64,000 bases of DNA from contig NZ_CP064686.1 in NCBI RefSeq assembly GCF_023100905.1, positions 4,154,001 to 4,218,000 of the forward strand. Direction: 5' to 3'. Each line of letters starts with the position of its first letter. The stretch's first letter is position 1. Made by a program: the position numbers and the translations under genes. This document shows, piece after piece, positions 51,532 through 60,679 of this stretch. The notes beneath the pieces are model-generated. The model did no database searches. It saw only the letters and a program-made list of their open reading frames with translations, and had not been told where the DNA came from. Origin of the DNA: Bradyrhizobium sp. 4. Its GTDB lineage: Bacteria > Pseudomonadota > Alphaproteobacteria > Rhizobiales > Xanthobacteraceae.

Positions 51532-53967
51532 ATGATGCCTGGCCAGATCGCAAAACTAGGGAATTCGGCCGCGCAATTCCTGCTCGGCGGCCTTGCGGCG
51601 CTTCGATCTCTCGGCAATGCGGCGAAAGACGAGTCCGCGACTGGAGAAGGCTGGCGGCAGGACAATGCCGACCTGCGCGACGCCGTGAAGCAATGGCGAC
51701 AAGTGTTCGAGCACAATCCGGTCATGTATTTCATGGTCGATCCGGCCGGAACGGTGCTCAACGTGAATACATTTGGCGCCGCGCAACTGGGCTACACGGC
51801 GGCCGAGTTGACCGGCCAATCTGTGCTGAACGTCTTTTTCGAAGAGGACCGCGATTTCGTCCGTCGCTGTGTCGGGCTGTGCCTGGAAACCGTGGACCAG
51901 TCGCACACCTGGGAGATTCGCAAGATCCGGAAGGACGGCTCGGTCCTCTGGGTCCGTGAGAACGCCAAGGCCATGCGGCGCGGCGACGGCACGCCGATCG
52001 TGCTGGTCGCCTGCGAAAACATCACCCAGCGCAAGGAGGCGGAGGATGCGCTGCGGCAGAGCGAGGCCTACCTTGCCCAAGCGCAGGAGTTGAGCCGCAC
52101 CGGCAGCTTCGGCCTGAGCCTGGCAACCCGCGAGGCCGTCTGGTCCAGGGAGACCTTTCGCATCTTCCAGGGTGACCCGCAGGTCAAACCGACGCTCGAT
52201 TTTGTTTTCCAGCGCATCCATCCGGAAGATCGCAATGCGGTCAGCAAGACCCTTGATCGGGCCTTCCGTGACGTCGGCGATTTCGACCATGAATATCGCC
52301 TGCTGATGCCCGATGGATCCATCAAATATCTCCATTCCGTGGCACTCGCGGTGAGACATGGATCCGGCCACATCGAGTTTGTCGGAGCGGTCACTGACGT
52401 CACTACGGCAAAGGAAACCGAACAGCGACTGCGTCGCAGCGAAGCCTATCTGACCGAAGCCCAGCGCCTCAGCCACACGAGCAGCTGGGCCTGGGACGTG
52501 CGCCGTCAGGAATTCGCTTACCGATCGGCCGAACTCTATCGCCTGTTCGGATTCAACCCGGACCAGATTGATCTGTCGGCGCAGGCTTTCCAACAACGGA
52601 TCCTCGCCGAAGACTTTAAGCGGATCGTCGATGTGGAACGTCAGGCAATCCGGCAAAAGCAGCCTTTCGAAGTTGATTTTCGGATTGTGCGTCCGGACGG
52701 TTCGGTACGACACGTCCATACGGAGGGGCATCCCGTCGTCGGCGGGGACGGCGATGTGACGGAGATCATCGGCACCCACGTCGATGTCACCGAGCAGTTT
52801 GCCGCAAGACAAGCGCTGCAAAAAGCCTTTGACGAGCTCAAGCTGTCCGAGCAGCGATTTCGCGACTATGCCGAAACCGCCTCGGACTGGTTTTGGGAGA
52901 GCGGGCCGGACCACCGTATCACACGGATTTCGGAACATGCCGACACGGCCGGTCCCGTGCCCACGGGCGTGATCGGCCTCGCCCGTTGGGACATTCCGCC
53001 CGACGCCGAGCTCGAGCCAGAGAAGTGGGAGCGGCATCGCGCGACGCTCGATGCCCACCTTCCGTTTCGCGACCTGGTCTACCGAAGCAAGGATCGCAAC
53101 GGATCTCCGATCTACGTGCGCACCAGCGGCAAGCCCTTGCACGACGCGAACGGCAACTTTCTCGGCTATCGTGGGGTCAGCAGCGACGTGACGGCGGCCA
53201 TCCGCGCCGAGCAGGCCGAGGAAGCACTGCGCAAGGCGCAAGCCGAGCTTGCTCACGTTACGCGCGTCACGATGCTCGGCGAACTCACGGCCTCGATCGC
53301 CCACGAGATCAATCAGCCCTTGGCCGCCGTGATCTCCAATGCGGATGCCTGCATCGGATGGCTCGACCGCGAACCGGCCGACCTGAATGCCGCGCGCCGT
53401 TCCGTGGAATGGATCGTCGAGGACGCCAATCGCGCCAGCGAGGTGATCCGCCGGATCAGAGCGCTTGCGAAAAAGACCGAGATCGAGATGGCTCCGGTCG
53501 ACATGAACCAGCTCGTCAGGGAGACCGTGGCGCTCGTCCGGCGCGAGCTTGCCAACCATGCCGTGTCGGTGCGAATGGAGCTGGCGTCCGCTCTGCCCAG
53601 AGTCTGCGGCGACCGGATCCAGCTCCAGCAGGTGCTGATCAACCTGGTCATAAACGGGATTGAAGCTATGCACGCCAATGTGGAACGCCCGCGCGAGCTT
53701 GCGATCCGCTCCAGCCAGGTGAGCGAGCACGGCGAAAGTCGCATGCTCCTGACCGTGACAGATCGCGGGGTCGGGCTTGGCAACAGCGCGACGGAGCGCA
53801 TCTTCACACCTTTCTTCACGACAAAGCCGAGCGGCCTGGGGATGGGACTGTCGATCTGCCGATCGATCATCGAGGCTCATGCGGGCCGGCTCTCGGCCCT
53901 CCCCAATGACGGAAGCGGAGCAACATTCCAGATTGCCCTGCCCTTGGCGATCGAGGACACGTCGTGA
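51532..53967 (+). CDS. Four-PAS soluble sensor histidine kinase
   Basis: A protein of 811 residues without clear membrane spans. PAS/PAC domains lie at about 50-170 ('FEHNPVMYFMVDPAGTVLNV'), 175-300, 305-430 and 440-565 ('YAETASDWFWESGPDHRITR'). HisKA follows with His591 in 'ASIAHEINQPLAAVISN' (an AHEINQPL box as in FixL/DctB), then HATPase with 'QQVLINLVINGIEAMH' and 'TTKPSGLGMGLSIC'. No heme-binding signature of FixL was seen, so the ligand is unknown. The ATG at 51532 was chosen; a GTG at 51490 is possible. The stop overlaps the next gene by 4 bases. Confidence 0.93.
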   Translation: MMPGQIAKLGNSAAQFLLGGLAALRSLGNAAKDESATGEGWRQDNADLRDAVKQWRQVFEHNPVMYFMVDPAGTVLNVNTFGAAQLGYTAAELTGQSVLNVFFEEDRDFVRRCVGLCLETVDQSHTWEIRKIRKDGSVLWVRENAKAMRRGDGTPIVLVACENITQRKEAEDALRQSEAYLAQAQELSRTGSFGLSLATREAVWSRETFRIFQGDPQVKPTLDFVFQRIHPEDRNAVSKTLDRAFRDVGDFDHEYRLLMPDGSIKYLHSVALAVRHGSGHIEFVGAVTDVTTAKETEQRLRRSEAYLTEAQRLSHTSSWAWDVRRQEFAYRSAELYRLFGFNPDQIDLSAQAFQQRILAEDFKRIVDVERQAIRQKQPFEVDFRIVRPDGSVRHVHTEGHPVVGGDGDVTEIIGTHVDVTEQFAARQALQKAFDELKLSEQRFRDYAETASDWFWESGPDHRITRISEHADTAGPVPTGVIGLARWDIPPDAELEPEKWERHRATLDAHLPFRDLVYRSKDRNGSPIYVRTSGKPLHDANGNFLGYRGVSSDVTAAIRAEQAEEALRKAQAELAHVTRVTMLGELTASIAHEINQPLAAVISNADACIGWLDREPADLNAARRSVEWIVEDANRASEVIRRIRALAKKTEIEMAPVDMNQLVRETVALVRRELANHAVSVRMELASALPRVCGDRIQLQQVLINLVINGIEAMHANVERPRELAIRSSQVSEHGESRMLLTVTDRGVGLGNSATERIFTPFFTTKPSGLGMGLSICRSIIEAHAGRLSALPNDGSGATFQIALPLAIEDTS

Positions 53968-54635
53968 CCGACATTCCCAAGGCGGCGACGGTGCAGACGA
54001 GTTCCGACGATCCGATCGTCTTGATCGTCGACGACGATCCATCGATGCGCCGTGCGCTCACCAACCTCTTTCAATCCGTCGGTCTCAAGGTCGAGGCTTT
54101 CGGCTCCGCGGCGGAGATCATGGAAGCCAAGCCACCGGCGGTCCCCAGCTGCCTTGTGCTCGACATCCGCCTGCCGGGCTCAAGCGGCTTTGACCTGCAG
54201 TCGGACCTAGCGAAGGCGAACATTCACACGCCCATTATCTTCATCACCGGTCATGGTGATATTCCGATGACCGTCAGGGCCATGAAGAGCGGCGCGATCG
54301 ATTTTCTGACCAAGCCGGTGCGCGACCAGGACATGCTGGATGCGGTCCGGGCCGCGATCGAACGGGATCGCAAGCGACGCAATGCAGAGGAGTCGGTCGC
54401 GGGAGTGCGGTCCCGCTTCGAGGGTTTGAGCGCGCGCCAGCGCGACATCCTCACTCTGGTGGCATCCGGCCTGATGAACAAGCAGGTCGCTGCCGAGCTT
54501 GGATTGGCCGAGATTACCGTCAAGATCTATCGTGGGCAGATCATGCGGAAAATGGGCGCCAAGTCGTTGGCCGATCTCGTCAGAATGGTGGAGGCGCTCG
54601 GAATCTCACGCCCGGGCGGAAAGATGCAAACCTAA
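53964..54635 (+). CDS. FixJ/NarL-type response regulator
   Basis: A protein of 223 residues starting at a GTG that overlaps the kinase stop (GTGA). The receiver has 'LIVDDDPSMRRALTNLFQSV', phosphoacceptor Asp67 ('VLDIRLPGSSGFDL') and Lys in 'FLTKPVRDQ'. A linker leads to a LuxR-type helix-turn-helix (about 150-210, 'LSARQRDILTLVASGLMNKQ', 'AEITVKIYRGQIMRKMGAKS'). It is the cognate partner of the PAS kinase and probably a DNA-binding activator. The targets are unknown. Confidence 0.94.
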   Translation: MTDIPKAATVQTSSDDPIVLIVDDDPSMRRALTNLFQSVGLKVEAFGSAAEIMEAKPPAVPSCLVLDIRLPGSSGFDLQSDLAKANIHTPIIFITGHGDIPMTVRAMKSGAIDFLTKPVRDQDMLDAVRAAIERDRKRRNAEESVAGVRSRFEGLSARQRDILTLVASGLMNKQVAAELGLAEITVKIYRGQIMRKMGAKSLADLVRMVEALGISRPGGKMQT

Positions 54636-54720
54636 GTATGCTTTTCAAGCTCGCTCCAAGGGCTCACTTTCGCCAAGTGCGGCACCGTGATCGGCGGCTC
54701 CCCGATCAGGAGCGATCATC

Positions 54721-55107
54721 TTGTCAATCCCGTTGGCCATTTCCGTCATTGACGATGATCGATCAGTCCGCCTTGCGACCAATAATCTGCTGACGTCGCG
54801 GGGATACACGGTCAACATCTTTCGCTCCGCTGACGAATTTCTTCAATCGGCCGAACTGAAGACGACGTCCTGCGTGATCGCGGATGTGCAGATGTCGTTG
54901 ATGGGCGGCCTTGAGCTCTTGACGCACATGCGCAGCCTTGGTCACCACACGCCCTTCATCTTCATGACGGCTTTTCCCGACGATGCCGTGCGCGACCGCG
55001 CGCTGAAAGCGGGCGCTATCTGCTTTCTCGCGAAGCCGTTCTCCACGCCCGCTCTGCTTGAATGTCTGCGGATGGCCCTGTCCGGCTCCGATCAAACCGA
55101 GACATGA
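54721..55107 (+). CDS. Stand-alone FixJ-like receiver protein
   Basis: A protein of 128 residues, one receiver domain. It begins at a TTG with 'AGGAG' nine bases upstream. 'AISVIDDDRSVRLATNNLLT' holds the acidic pair, Asp55 ('CVIADVQMSLMGGLEL') is the phosphoacceptor and 'ICFLAKPFSTPALLECL' has the Lys. No output domain follows. With the kinase and FixJ-type gene it forms a three-protein set; it may compete for phosphate, as FixT-like or single-domain regulators do, which is inference. Confidence 0.88.
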   Translation: MSIPLAISVIDDDRSVRLATNNLLTSRGYTVNIFRSADEFLQSAELKTTSCVIADVQMSLMGGLELLTHMRSLGHHTPFIFMTAFPDDAVRDRALKAGAICFLAKPFSTPALLECLRMALSGSDQTET

Positions 55108-55114
55108 TACGCCG

Positions 55115-55138
55115 GCGCCGAGCCCTGCGACACGGCGC
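55115..55138. terminator. Hairpin between convergent genes
   Basis: GCGCCG (55115-55120) and CGGCGC (55133-55138) with a 12-base loop, between the stops of the receiver gene and of the minus-strand binding protein. There is no T run, so this is only a possible terminator. Confidence 0.35.
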
Positions 55139-56107
55139 TCAATCCACCTTGATGTTCGCCGCCTTGATCATCGGCCACCACTTCGCGATCTCAGCCTTCT
55201 GGCGGGTGCCGAGGGCCTCGGGCGTGAGCTGATTCTGGGGTGTCATCTCAAGCCCCTGGCTTTCGAGCTGCTTCTTCACGCCGGGATCGTTGAGCGCTTC
55301 CACAGCTGCGGCGTTGAGCTTGGCAACGATCTGCTTCGGCGTACCCTTGGGCACCCACATCCCGGACCACAGCGTCATGTTGAAACCCTTCAGGCCCGCC
55401 TCCTCCGCCGTCGGGATGTCGGGCGCCGAGGACAGGCGCTTGTCGTCGGTGATGGCGTAGGCGCGAATGGTGCCGGCGCGGACCTGGTTGATGGAGTTCG
55501 AGGTCTGGTCGACGATGACGTCGATCTGGCCGGCGATCAGATCGTTCAGGGCGGGCGCGGTGCCGCGATACGGCACGTATTGCAGCTTGATGCCGGAGAC
55601 GCTCTCGAAATAGACGCCGGCGATGTGGCTGCCCGAGCCCGCGCCCGCGGTGCCGGCGGTCGGCGGCGACGGCCGCGACTTCAGCCAGTCCAGCAGCTCC
55701 TTCAGCGAGGTTGCGGGCACCGCGTTCTTGCTGACGACGATCATCGGATTGCTCGGCAGCAGCACCACCGGCTCCAGGTCCGCGACCAAGTCGTAGTTGA
55801 GCTTGTAGACGGCGCCGTTGGCAACGTGGGTGCCGAGATGGCCGAATGAGATCGTGTAGCCGTCGGGGGCCGAATGCACGGCACGGCCGACGCCGATCGA
55901 GCCGCCCGCGCCAGTGACGTTCTCGATCACCAGCGGTTGCCCAAGCGATGTCCGCATCCGCTCGGCGAGCACACGCGCCATCGCATCCGACGGCCCGCCC
56001 GCCGCGAAGGGGACGATGATGGTGATGGGACGTGAAGGATAGTCGTCGGCGCGCGCGGCGCCTGCAACAGCGAGAATAGCAATCAGCGCAGCCCAGGCGG
56101 CCTTCAT
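55139..56107 (-). CDS. Tripartite tricarboxylate transporter substrate-binding protein (Bug family)
   Basis: A protein of 322 residues. The signal peptide ends near 'AGAARADDYP' (21). 'YPSRPITIIVPFAAGGPSDA' is the Bug-family start, with the Gly-rich ligand loop; 'VIENVTGAGGSIGVGRAVHS' and 'YVPYRGTAPALNDLIAGQID' are further signatures. These periplasmic proteins bind carboxylates for TctAB transporters, but many are orphan, as here: no tctA or tctB is in the window. The ligand cannot be predicted. Confidence 0.93.
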   Translation of the reverse strand: MKAAWAALIAILAVAGAARADDYPSRPITIIVPFAAGGPSDAMARVLAERMRTSLGQPLVIENVTGAGGSIGVGRAVHSAPDGYTISFGHLGTHVANGAVYKLNYDLVADLEPVVLLPSNPMIVVSKNAVPATSLKELLDWLKSRPSPPTAGTAGAGSGSHIAGVYFESVSGIKLQYVPYRGTAPALNDLIAGQIDVIVDQTSNSINQVRAGTIRAYAITDDKRLSSAPDIPTAEEAGLKGFNMTLWSGMWVPKGTPKQIVAKLNAAAVEALNDPGVKKQLESQGLEMTPQNQLTPEALGTRQKAEIAKWWPMIKAANIKVD

Positions 56108-56193
56108 TGTCTTCTCCCAACGATGTCATTGTTGTTTTTGTCTCTTCCCGCGTACGGGAAGAGGGATCGTTCGTGAAGAGACGAAATGCCGCG

Positions 56194-57435
56194 CTAGAAC
56201 TGCGAATAGTCGATCGGCTTGTGGCGATCGAGCGTGCGGTTGACCGGCGGCAGCGGGTATTTCAGGCCGGTGGCGCAATTGAACAGCATCACGCGGTCAC
56301 CCTTCGAGACGCGTCCGTCGGCGAGGCTGTCCTTGTAGGCGGCGTAGGTCGCAGCGCCTTCGGGGCACAGCAGCAGCCCCTCCTCGCGCGCGACCTCGTT
56401 CAGCGCCGACGAGATCTTGTCGTCGTCGACGGCGATGGCAAAACCCTTGCTCTCGCGCACCGCGCGCAGGATCAGGAAGTCGCCGATCGCCTGCGGCACG
56501 CGAATGCCCGAAGCGATGGTGTGAGCGTCCTCCCACCGCGTGGCATGCTCGGTGCCGGCTTCGTACGCACGCACCATGGGCGCGCAGCCGGAGGCCTGCA
56601 CCGCAACCATGCGCGGGCGCTTCGAGCCAATGAAGCCGATCTTCTCCAGCTCGTCGAAGGCCTTCCACATGCCGATCAGGCCGGTGCCGCCGCCGGTGGG
56701 ATAGAAGATCACGTCGGGCACGTCCCAGCCGAGCTGCTCGGCCAGTTCGAGCCCCATCGTCTTCTTGCCTTCGATCCGGTACGGCTCCTTCAAGGTCGAG
56801 GTGTCGAACCAGCCGACTTTCGCCTTGCCCTCGCCGACGATCTTGCCGCAATCGTCGATATAGCCGTTGACGCGGTAGACGGTCGCGCCCTGAAGCTCGA
56901 TCTCGCTGACGTTCACCTCGGGCGTATCGGCCGGACAGAAGATCGTGGTCTTGATGCCGCAGGAGGTGGCATATGCCGCGAGCGCCGCGCCGGCATTGCC
57001 GTTGGTGGGCATCGCCATGTGCTTGATGCCGAGCGCCTTGCCCATCGACACCGCCATGACGAGGCCGCGCGCCTTGAACGAGCCGGTCGGCAAGCGCCCC
57101 TCGTCCTTGACGATGATCTCGCCGCCGCCGAGCTTTGCGCCGAGCTTGGGCAGCCGGATCAGCGGCGTCGTGACCTCGCCGAGCGAGACGATGTCCTTGC
57201 ATTTTCGCACCGGCAAGAGCTCGCGATAGCGCCACATGTCGGCGGGGCGCTGGCTAAGCGCATCCTTGGTCAGCGCTTTCTTCACGCCGGCAAGGTCGTA
57301 GCGCACCAGCAAAGGCTTGCCGGCCTTGGAGAGGTTATGGACCTCGTCGGCGGCGTAATGGTCGCCCTCCATCGCGCATTCGAGATGGGTGACGAAGGTC
57401 GGGCGTTCGATGGTGAGGTTGTCGTTGTCGTGCAT
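56194..57435 (-). CDS. thrC: Threonine synthase
   Basis: A PLP enzyme of 413 residues that converts O-phosphohomoserine to threonine. The PLP lysine is K121 in 'LPTGSFKARGLVMAVSMG'; 'AMPTNGNAGAALAAYATSCG' contacts the substrate, and 'VIFYPTGGGTGLIGMWKAFD' binds the cofactor phosphate. The short form with an N-terminal block ('LSQRPADMWRYRELLPV') fits plant-type/alphaproteobacterial thrC. The family also holds threonine synthase-like proteins of other function, so some doubt remains. The ATG at 57435 was chosen. Directly upstream lies a MITE-like element. Confidence 0.86.
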   Translation of the reverse strand: MHDNDNLTIERPTFVTHLECAMEGDHYAADEVHNLSKAGKPLLVRYDLAGVKKALTKDALSQRPADMWRYRELLPVRKCKDIVSLGEVTTPLIRLPKLGAKLGGGEIIVKDEGRLPTGSFKARGLVMAVSMGKALGIKHMAMPTNGNAGAALAAYATSCGIKTTIFCPADTPEVNVSEIELQGATVYRVNGYIDDCGKIVGEGKAKVGWFDTSTLKEPYRIEGKKTMGLELAEQLGWDVPDVIFYPTGGGTGLIGMWKAFDELEKIGFIGSKRPRMVAVQASGCAPMVRAYEAGTEHATRWEDAHTIASGIRVPQAIGDFLILRAVRESKGFAIAVDDDKISSALNEVAREEGLLLCPEGAATYAAYKDSLADGRVSKGDRVMLFNCATGLKYPLPPVNRTLDRHKPIDYSQF

Positions 57436-57476
57436 GGGGTGGTTTCCTTCTTGTTTTGCAAACAGATCCCTCCGCT

Positions 57477-57557
57477 CGTCAATTGCGAGCGCAGCGAAGC
57501 AATCCAGAATCTTTCCGCGGAGGCAGTCTGGATGGCTTAGCTTCGCTCGCAATGACG
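57477..57557. repeat. MITE-like element, copy 2
   Basis: Begins CGTCAATTGCGAGCGCAGCG and ends TTCGCTCGCAATGACG, with inner 'GAAGCAATCCAGAATC' and 'CAGTCTGGATGGC'. It is about 80 bases long and shares core and tips with the copy at 43536-43644, but is shorter with imperfect tips. It lies between lpdA and thrC. Confidence 0.8.
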
Positions 57558-57581
57558 GTGGCGGGCGGCGATGCGCGCTCG

Positions 57582-59003
57582 TCAAATATTCAGCACCCGT
57601 CCATACGCATCCAGCACGGCTTCCTTCATCATCTCCGACAGCGTCGGATGCGGGAATACCGTGTGCATCAGCTCCTCTTCCGTCGTCTCCAGGTTCATGG
57701 CGACGACGTAGCCCTGGATCAACTCGGTGACCTCTGCGCCGATCATGTGGGCGCCGAGCAGCTGGCCTGTCTTTTTGTCGAAGATCACCTTGACCAACCC
57801 CTGGTCCTCGCCGAGGGCGATGGCCTTGCCGTTGCCGACGAAGGGGAAGCGGCCGACGCGGATCTCACGGCCGTTCTCCTTGGCCTTGGCTTCGGTGAGG
57901 CCGACGGAGGCGACCTGCGGATTGCAATAGGTGCAGCCCGGGATCAGGTTCTTGTCCATGGCGTGCGGATGCAGGCCCTTGATCGCCTCGACGCAGATCA
58001 CGCCTTCGTGCTCGGCCTTGTGAGCCAACATCGGCGGGCCGGCGACGTCGCCGATGGCGTAGATGCCGGGGATGTTGGTCTTGCCGTAGCCGTCGATCAC
58101 GATGACGCCGCGATCGGTTTTGACGCCGAGCTTTTCGAGACCGAGATTCTCGATGTTGCCGACGACGCCGACGGCCGAGATCACGCGCTCGAACTCGGTC
58201 GTCACAGGCTTGCCCTTGCCGTCGTCAATGGTAGCAACGACGCTATCGGCCTTCTTCTCGAGCTTGGTCACCTTGGTCGAGGACAGGATCTTGATGCCCT
58301 GCTTCTCAAAACGCTTGCGGGCCAGGCCCGCAATCTCGGCGTCCTCAACCGGCAGGATCTGCGGCAGCACTTCGACCACGGTAACGTCAGAACCCATGGT
58401 GTGGAAGAAAGACGCGAACTCGATGCCGATCGCGCCGGAGCCGACCACCAGCAGCGATTTCGGCATCCGCTCCGGCACCATCGCTTCGAAATAAGTCCAG
58501 ATCAGCTTCTTGTCAGGCTCGAGGCCCGGCAGCACGCGCGGCCGCGCGCCGGTCGCGACGATGATGTGTTTGGCCTGATATGTCCCCTCGCCCAGCGTGC
58601 CCTTTGGCCCCTCGACGTCGGACTTCTTCACGGTGACTTTGCCGGGCGCATCGATCGAGGCCGCGCCCCAGATCACGCTGACCTTGTTCTTCTTCATCAG
58701 GAAGCCGACGCCGTCGTTCAGCCGCTTCGAGACGCCGCGCGAGCGCTGCACCACCGCCTTCGGGTCGAACGAGACGTTGTCCGCCGACAGGCCGTAATCC
58801 TTGGCGTGCTGCATGTAGTGGTAGATCTCGGCCGAGCGCAGCAGCGCCTTGGTCGGGATGCAGCCCCAGTTCAGGCAGATGCCGCCGAGATAGGATTTCT
58901 CGACGATCGCGACCTTGAAGCCGAGCTGGGCGGCGCGGATCGCGGTGACATAGCCGCCCGGACCGGAGCCGATGATGATGATGTCGAAGGATGTGTCGGC
59001 CAT
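57582..59003 (-). CDS. lpdA: Dihydrolipoyl dehydrogenase (E3)
   Basis: A flavoprotein of 473 residues. 'DIIIIGSGPGGYVTAIRAAQ' binds FAD, 'GGICLNWGCIPTKALL' contains the redox-active disulfide (CxxxxC), 'SLLVVGSGAIGIEFASFFHT' is the NAD site, and 'HTVFPHPTLSEMMKEAV' has the His-Glu pair (HP..SE). It reoxidises the lipoyl groups of pyruvate dehydrogenase. No lipoyl domain is fused to this protein. It is the last gene of the pdh operon, 18 bases after a small membrane protein gene. Confidence 0.96.
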   Translation of the reverse strand: MADTSFDIIIIGSGPGGYVTAIRAAQLGFKVAIVEKSYLGGICLNWGCIPTKALLRSAEIYHYMQHAKDYGLSADNVSFDPKAVVQRSRGVSKRLNDGVGFLMKKNKVSVIWGAASIDAPGKVTVKKSDVEGPKGTLGEGTYQAKHIIVATGARPRVLPGLEPDKKLIWTYFEAMVPERMPKSLLVVGSGAIGIEFASFFHTMGSDVTVVEVLPQILPVEDAEIAGLARKRFEKQGIKILSSTKVTKLEKKADSVVATIDDGKGKPVTTEFERVISAVGVVGNIENLGLEKLGVKTDRGVIVIDGYGKTNIPGIYAIGDVAGPPMLAHKAEHEGVICVEAIKGLHPHAMDKNLIPGCTYCNPQVASVGLTEAKAKENGREIRVGRFPFVGNGKAIALGEDQGLVKVIFDKKTGQLLGAHMIGAEVTELIQGYVVAMNLETTEEELMHTVFPHPTLSEMMKEAVLDAYGRVLNI

Positions 59004-59021
59004 GGCGGCTCCCCATTCAAC

Positions 59022-59249
59022 TCAAGAGGCGTCGCGGACGCGGCGCCTGGAAATGATAACCCGGACCAGCCATTCGAGCAGGATCGCGCCGGCCATGATA
59101 GCCAGTGCGATCAGAACGACGGCCTGGCCGATGCTCCGTGCCAGCTGCTCGCCGGCAAAGAACGCGGAATGCAGAATATCGAGCCCGACAGGATTGAGTG
59201 CAACCACAGCCGAGAGCAACAAGGAGATCCAGGGCCAGCGCGTTCGCAT
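59022..59249 (-). CDS. Small membrane protein inside the pdh operon
   Basis: A protein of 75 residues. Two hydrophobic segments, about 7-30 ('WISLLLSAVVALNPVGLDIL') and 38-63 ('IGQAVVLIALAIMAGAILLE'), with a basic C-terminal end 'RRRVRDAS' suggest two membrane spans. No known domain was recognised. It lies in the 260-base interval between pdhC and lpdA, on the same strand and with gaps of about 20 bases on each side, so it is almost certainly cotranscribed with them. A role in anchoring or regulating the complex is only speculation. Confidence 0.65.
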   Translation of the reverse strand: MRTRWPWISLLLSAVVALNPVGLDILHSAFFAGEQLARSIGQAVVLIALAIMAGAILLEWLVRVIISRRRVRDAS

Positions 59250-59269
59250 TCACCCCGCGCCTCCCTGGG

Positions 59270-60619
59270 CTACACCATCATCATGACGGGATTTTCCATC
59301 AGCTGCTTGAAGGCGCCGATCAGCTCCGCGCCGAGCGCGCCGTCGATGGCACGGTGATCGCAGGACAGGGTCACGCTCATCATGTTCGCGATCTCGATCT
59401 TGCCGCCGCGGACGACTGGCCGCTCCTCGCTGGTGCCGACTGCGAGGATCGTCGCGTGCGGCGGATTGATCACGGCGGTGAAGTGGCTGATGCCGAACAT
59501 GCCGAGGTTGGAAACGGCCGTGGTGCCGCCCTGGTATTCTTCCGGCTTCAGCTTGCGCGAGCGGGCGCGTGTCGCAAAATCCTTCATCTCGTTGGAGATG
59601 GTCGACAGCGTCTTGGTCTCAGCCTTGCGGATGATCGGCGTGATCAGGCCGCCGGGCATCGCCACCGCAACGCCGACGTCGGAATGGTGGTGCTTGACCA
59701 TGCCGCTTTCGGTCCAGCTCACATTGCAATTCGGGATCTTCTGCAGCGCCACCGCCATCGCCTTGATGACGAAGTCGTTGACCGAGATCTTGTAGAGCGG
59801 CTTCTTCTCCTTGTCCTTGGGAGCAGCCGCATTGATCTCCTCGCGCGCGGCGAGCAGCTTGCCGATGTCGCAGTCGATGGTGAGGTAGAAGTGCGGAACG
59901 TTCTGGATCGACGCGGTCAGACGCTGCGCAATCGTGCGCCGCATGCCGTCATGCGGGACGACCTCGTAGGAGCCCGGCTCGAACAGCGACAGGATCTGCT
60001 TGTCCGACATGGTCGGCGCGGTCGAGGGCGCGCCTGACGGCGTCGCCGCGGGAGCCTTGAGGCCCTTGCCGGACTTGGCCTGCTCGACGTCGCGGGCCAC
60101 CACGCGGCCATGCGGGCCGGTGCCAGTCACCATCGACACGTCGAGGCCGGATTCTTTGGCGAGACGGCGCGCCAGCGGCGAGGAGAACACGCGGTCGCCA
60201 TGTCCGTTGCTCTGCACGGCCAGTGCTGCGGCCTGCGGTGCAGGTGCTGCGGCGGGCGCCGGGGCGGCCTTGGGCGCAGCAGCCGCAGGAGCCGCTGCGG
60301 CAGCGGGAGCTTCAGCAGCTTTCGGAGGTGCGGTGGAAGCACTGGGCTTGGCGGCACCTGCCGCCTTCACGTCCTCGCCCTCGCCGGCCAGCACCGCGAT
60401 CACGTCATTGACCGGGACGTCCTGCGTGCCCTCGGGCACGAGGATCTTGGCGATCGTCCCCTCGTCGATGGCCTCGACCTCCATGGTCGCCTTGTCGGTC
60501 TCGATCTCGGCGATGACATCGCCGGATTTGACCTTGTCGCCTTCCTTCTTCAGCCACTTGGCGAGGTTGCCCTTCTCCATCGTCGGCGAAAGAGCGGGCA
60601 TCAGGATGTTGATGGGCAT
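59270..60619 (-). CDS. pdhC: Pyruvate dehydrogenase E2, dihydrolipoyl acetyltransferase
   Basis: A protein of 449 residues. The lipoyl domain (1-80) carries the lipoylated lysine in 'AEIETDKATMEVEAIDEG'. An Ala/Pro-rich linker and an E1/E3-binding domain ('SSPLARRLAKESGLDVSMVT', about 140-175) follow; the catalytic domain (215-449) ends with 'CDHRAIDGALGAELIGAF', with the active-site His and Asp. It transfers acetyl groups to CoA. The lipoyl segment is nearly repeated at the start of pdhB. Confidence 0.96.
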   Translation of the reverse strand: MPINILMPALSPTMEKGNLAKWLKKEGDKVKSGDVIAEIETDKATMEVEAIDEGTIAKILVPEGTQDVPVNDVIAVLAGEGEDVKAAGAAKPSASTAPPKAAEAPAAAAAPAAAAPKAAPAPAAAPAPQAAALAVQSNGHGDRVFSSPLARRLAKESGLDVSMVTGTGPHGRVVARDVEQAKSGKGLKAPAATPSGAPSTAPTMSDKQILSLFEPGSYEVVPHDGMRRTIAQRLTASIQNVPHFYLTIDCDIGKLLAAREEINAAAPKDKEKKPLYKISVNDFVIKAMAVALQKIPNCNVSWTESGMVKHHHSDVGVAVAMPGGLITPIIRKAETKTLSTISNEMKDFATRARSRKLKPEEYQGGTTAVSNLGMFGISHFTAVINPPHATILAVGTSEERPVVRGGKIEIANMMSVTLSCDHRAIDGALGAELIGAFKQLMENPVMMMV

Positions 60620-60679
60620 GCTGACCTCAAGAAGAACTTTGCAAAATTCCGTCTCCGGACCGAAGACGGACAGACCAGG

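Noticed and set aside
51556..54042. Minus-strand open frame of 828 codons
   Set aside because: Antisense to the PAS kinase, which has intact PAS, HisKA and HATPase motifs.
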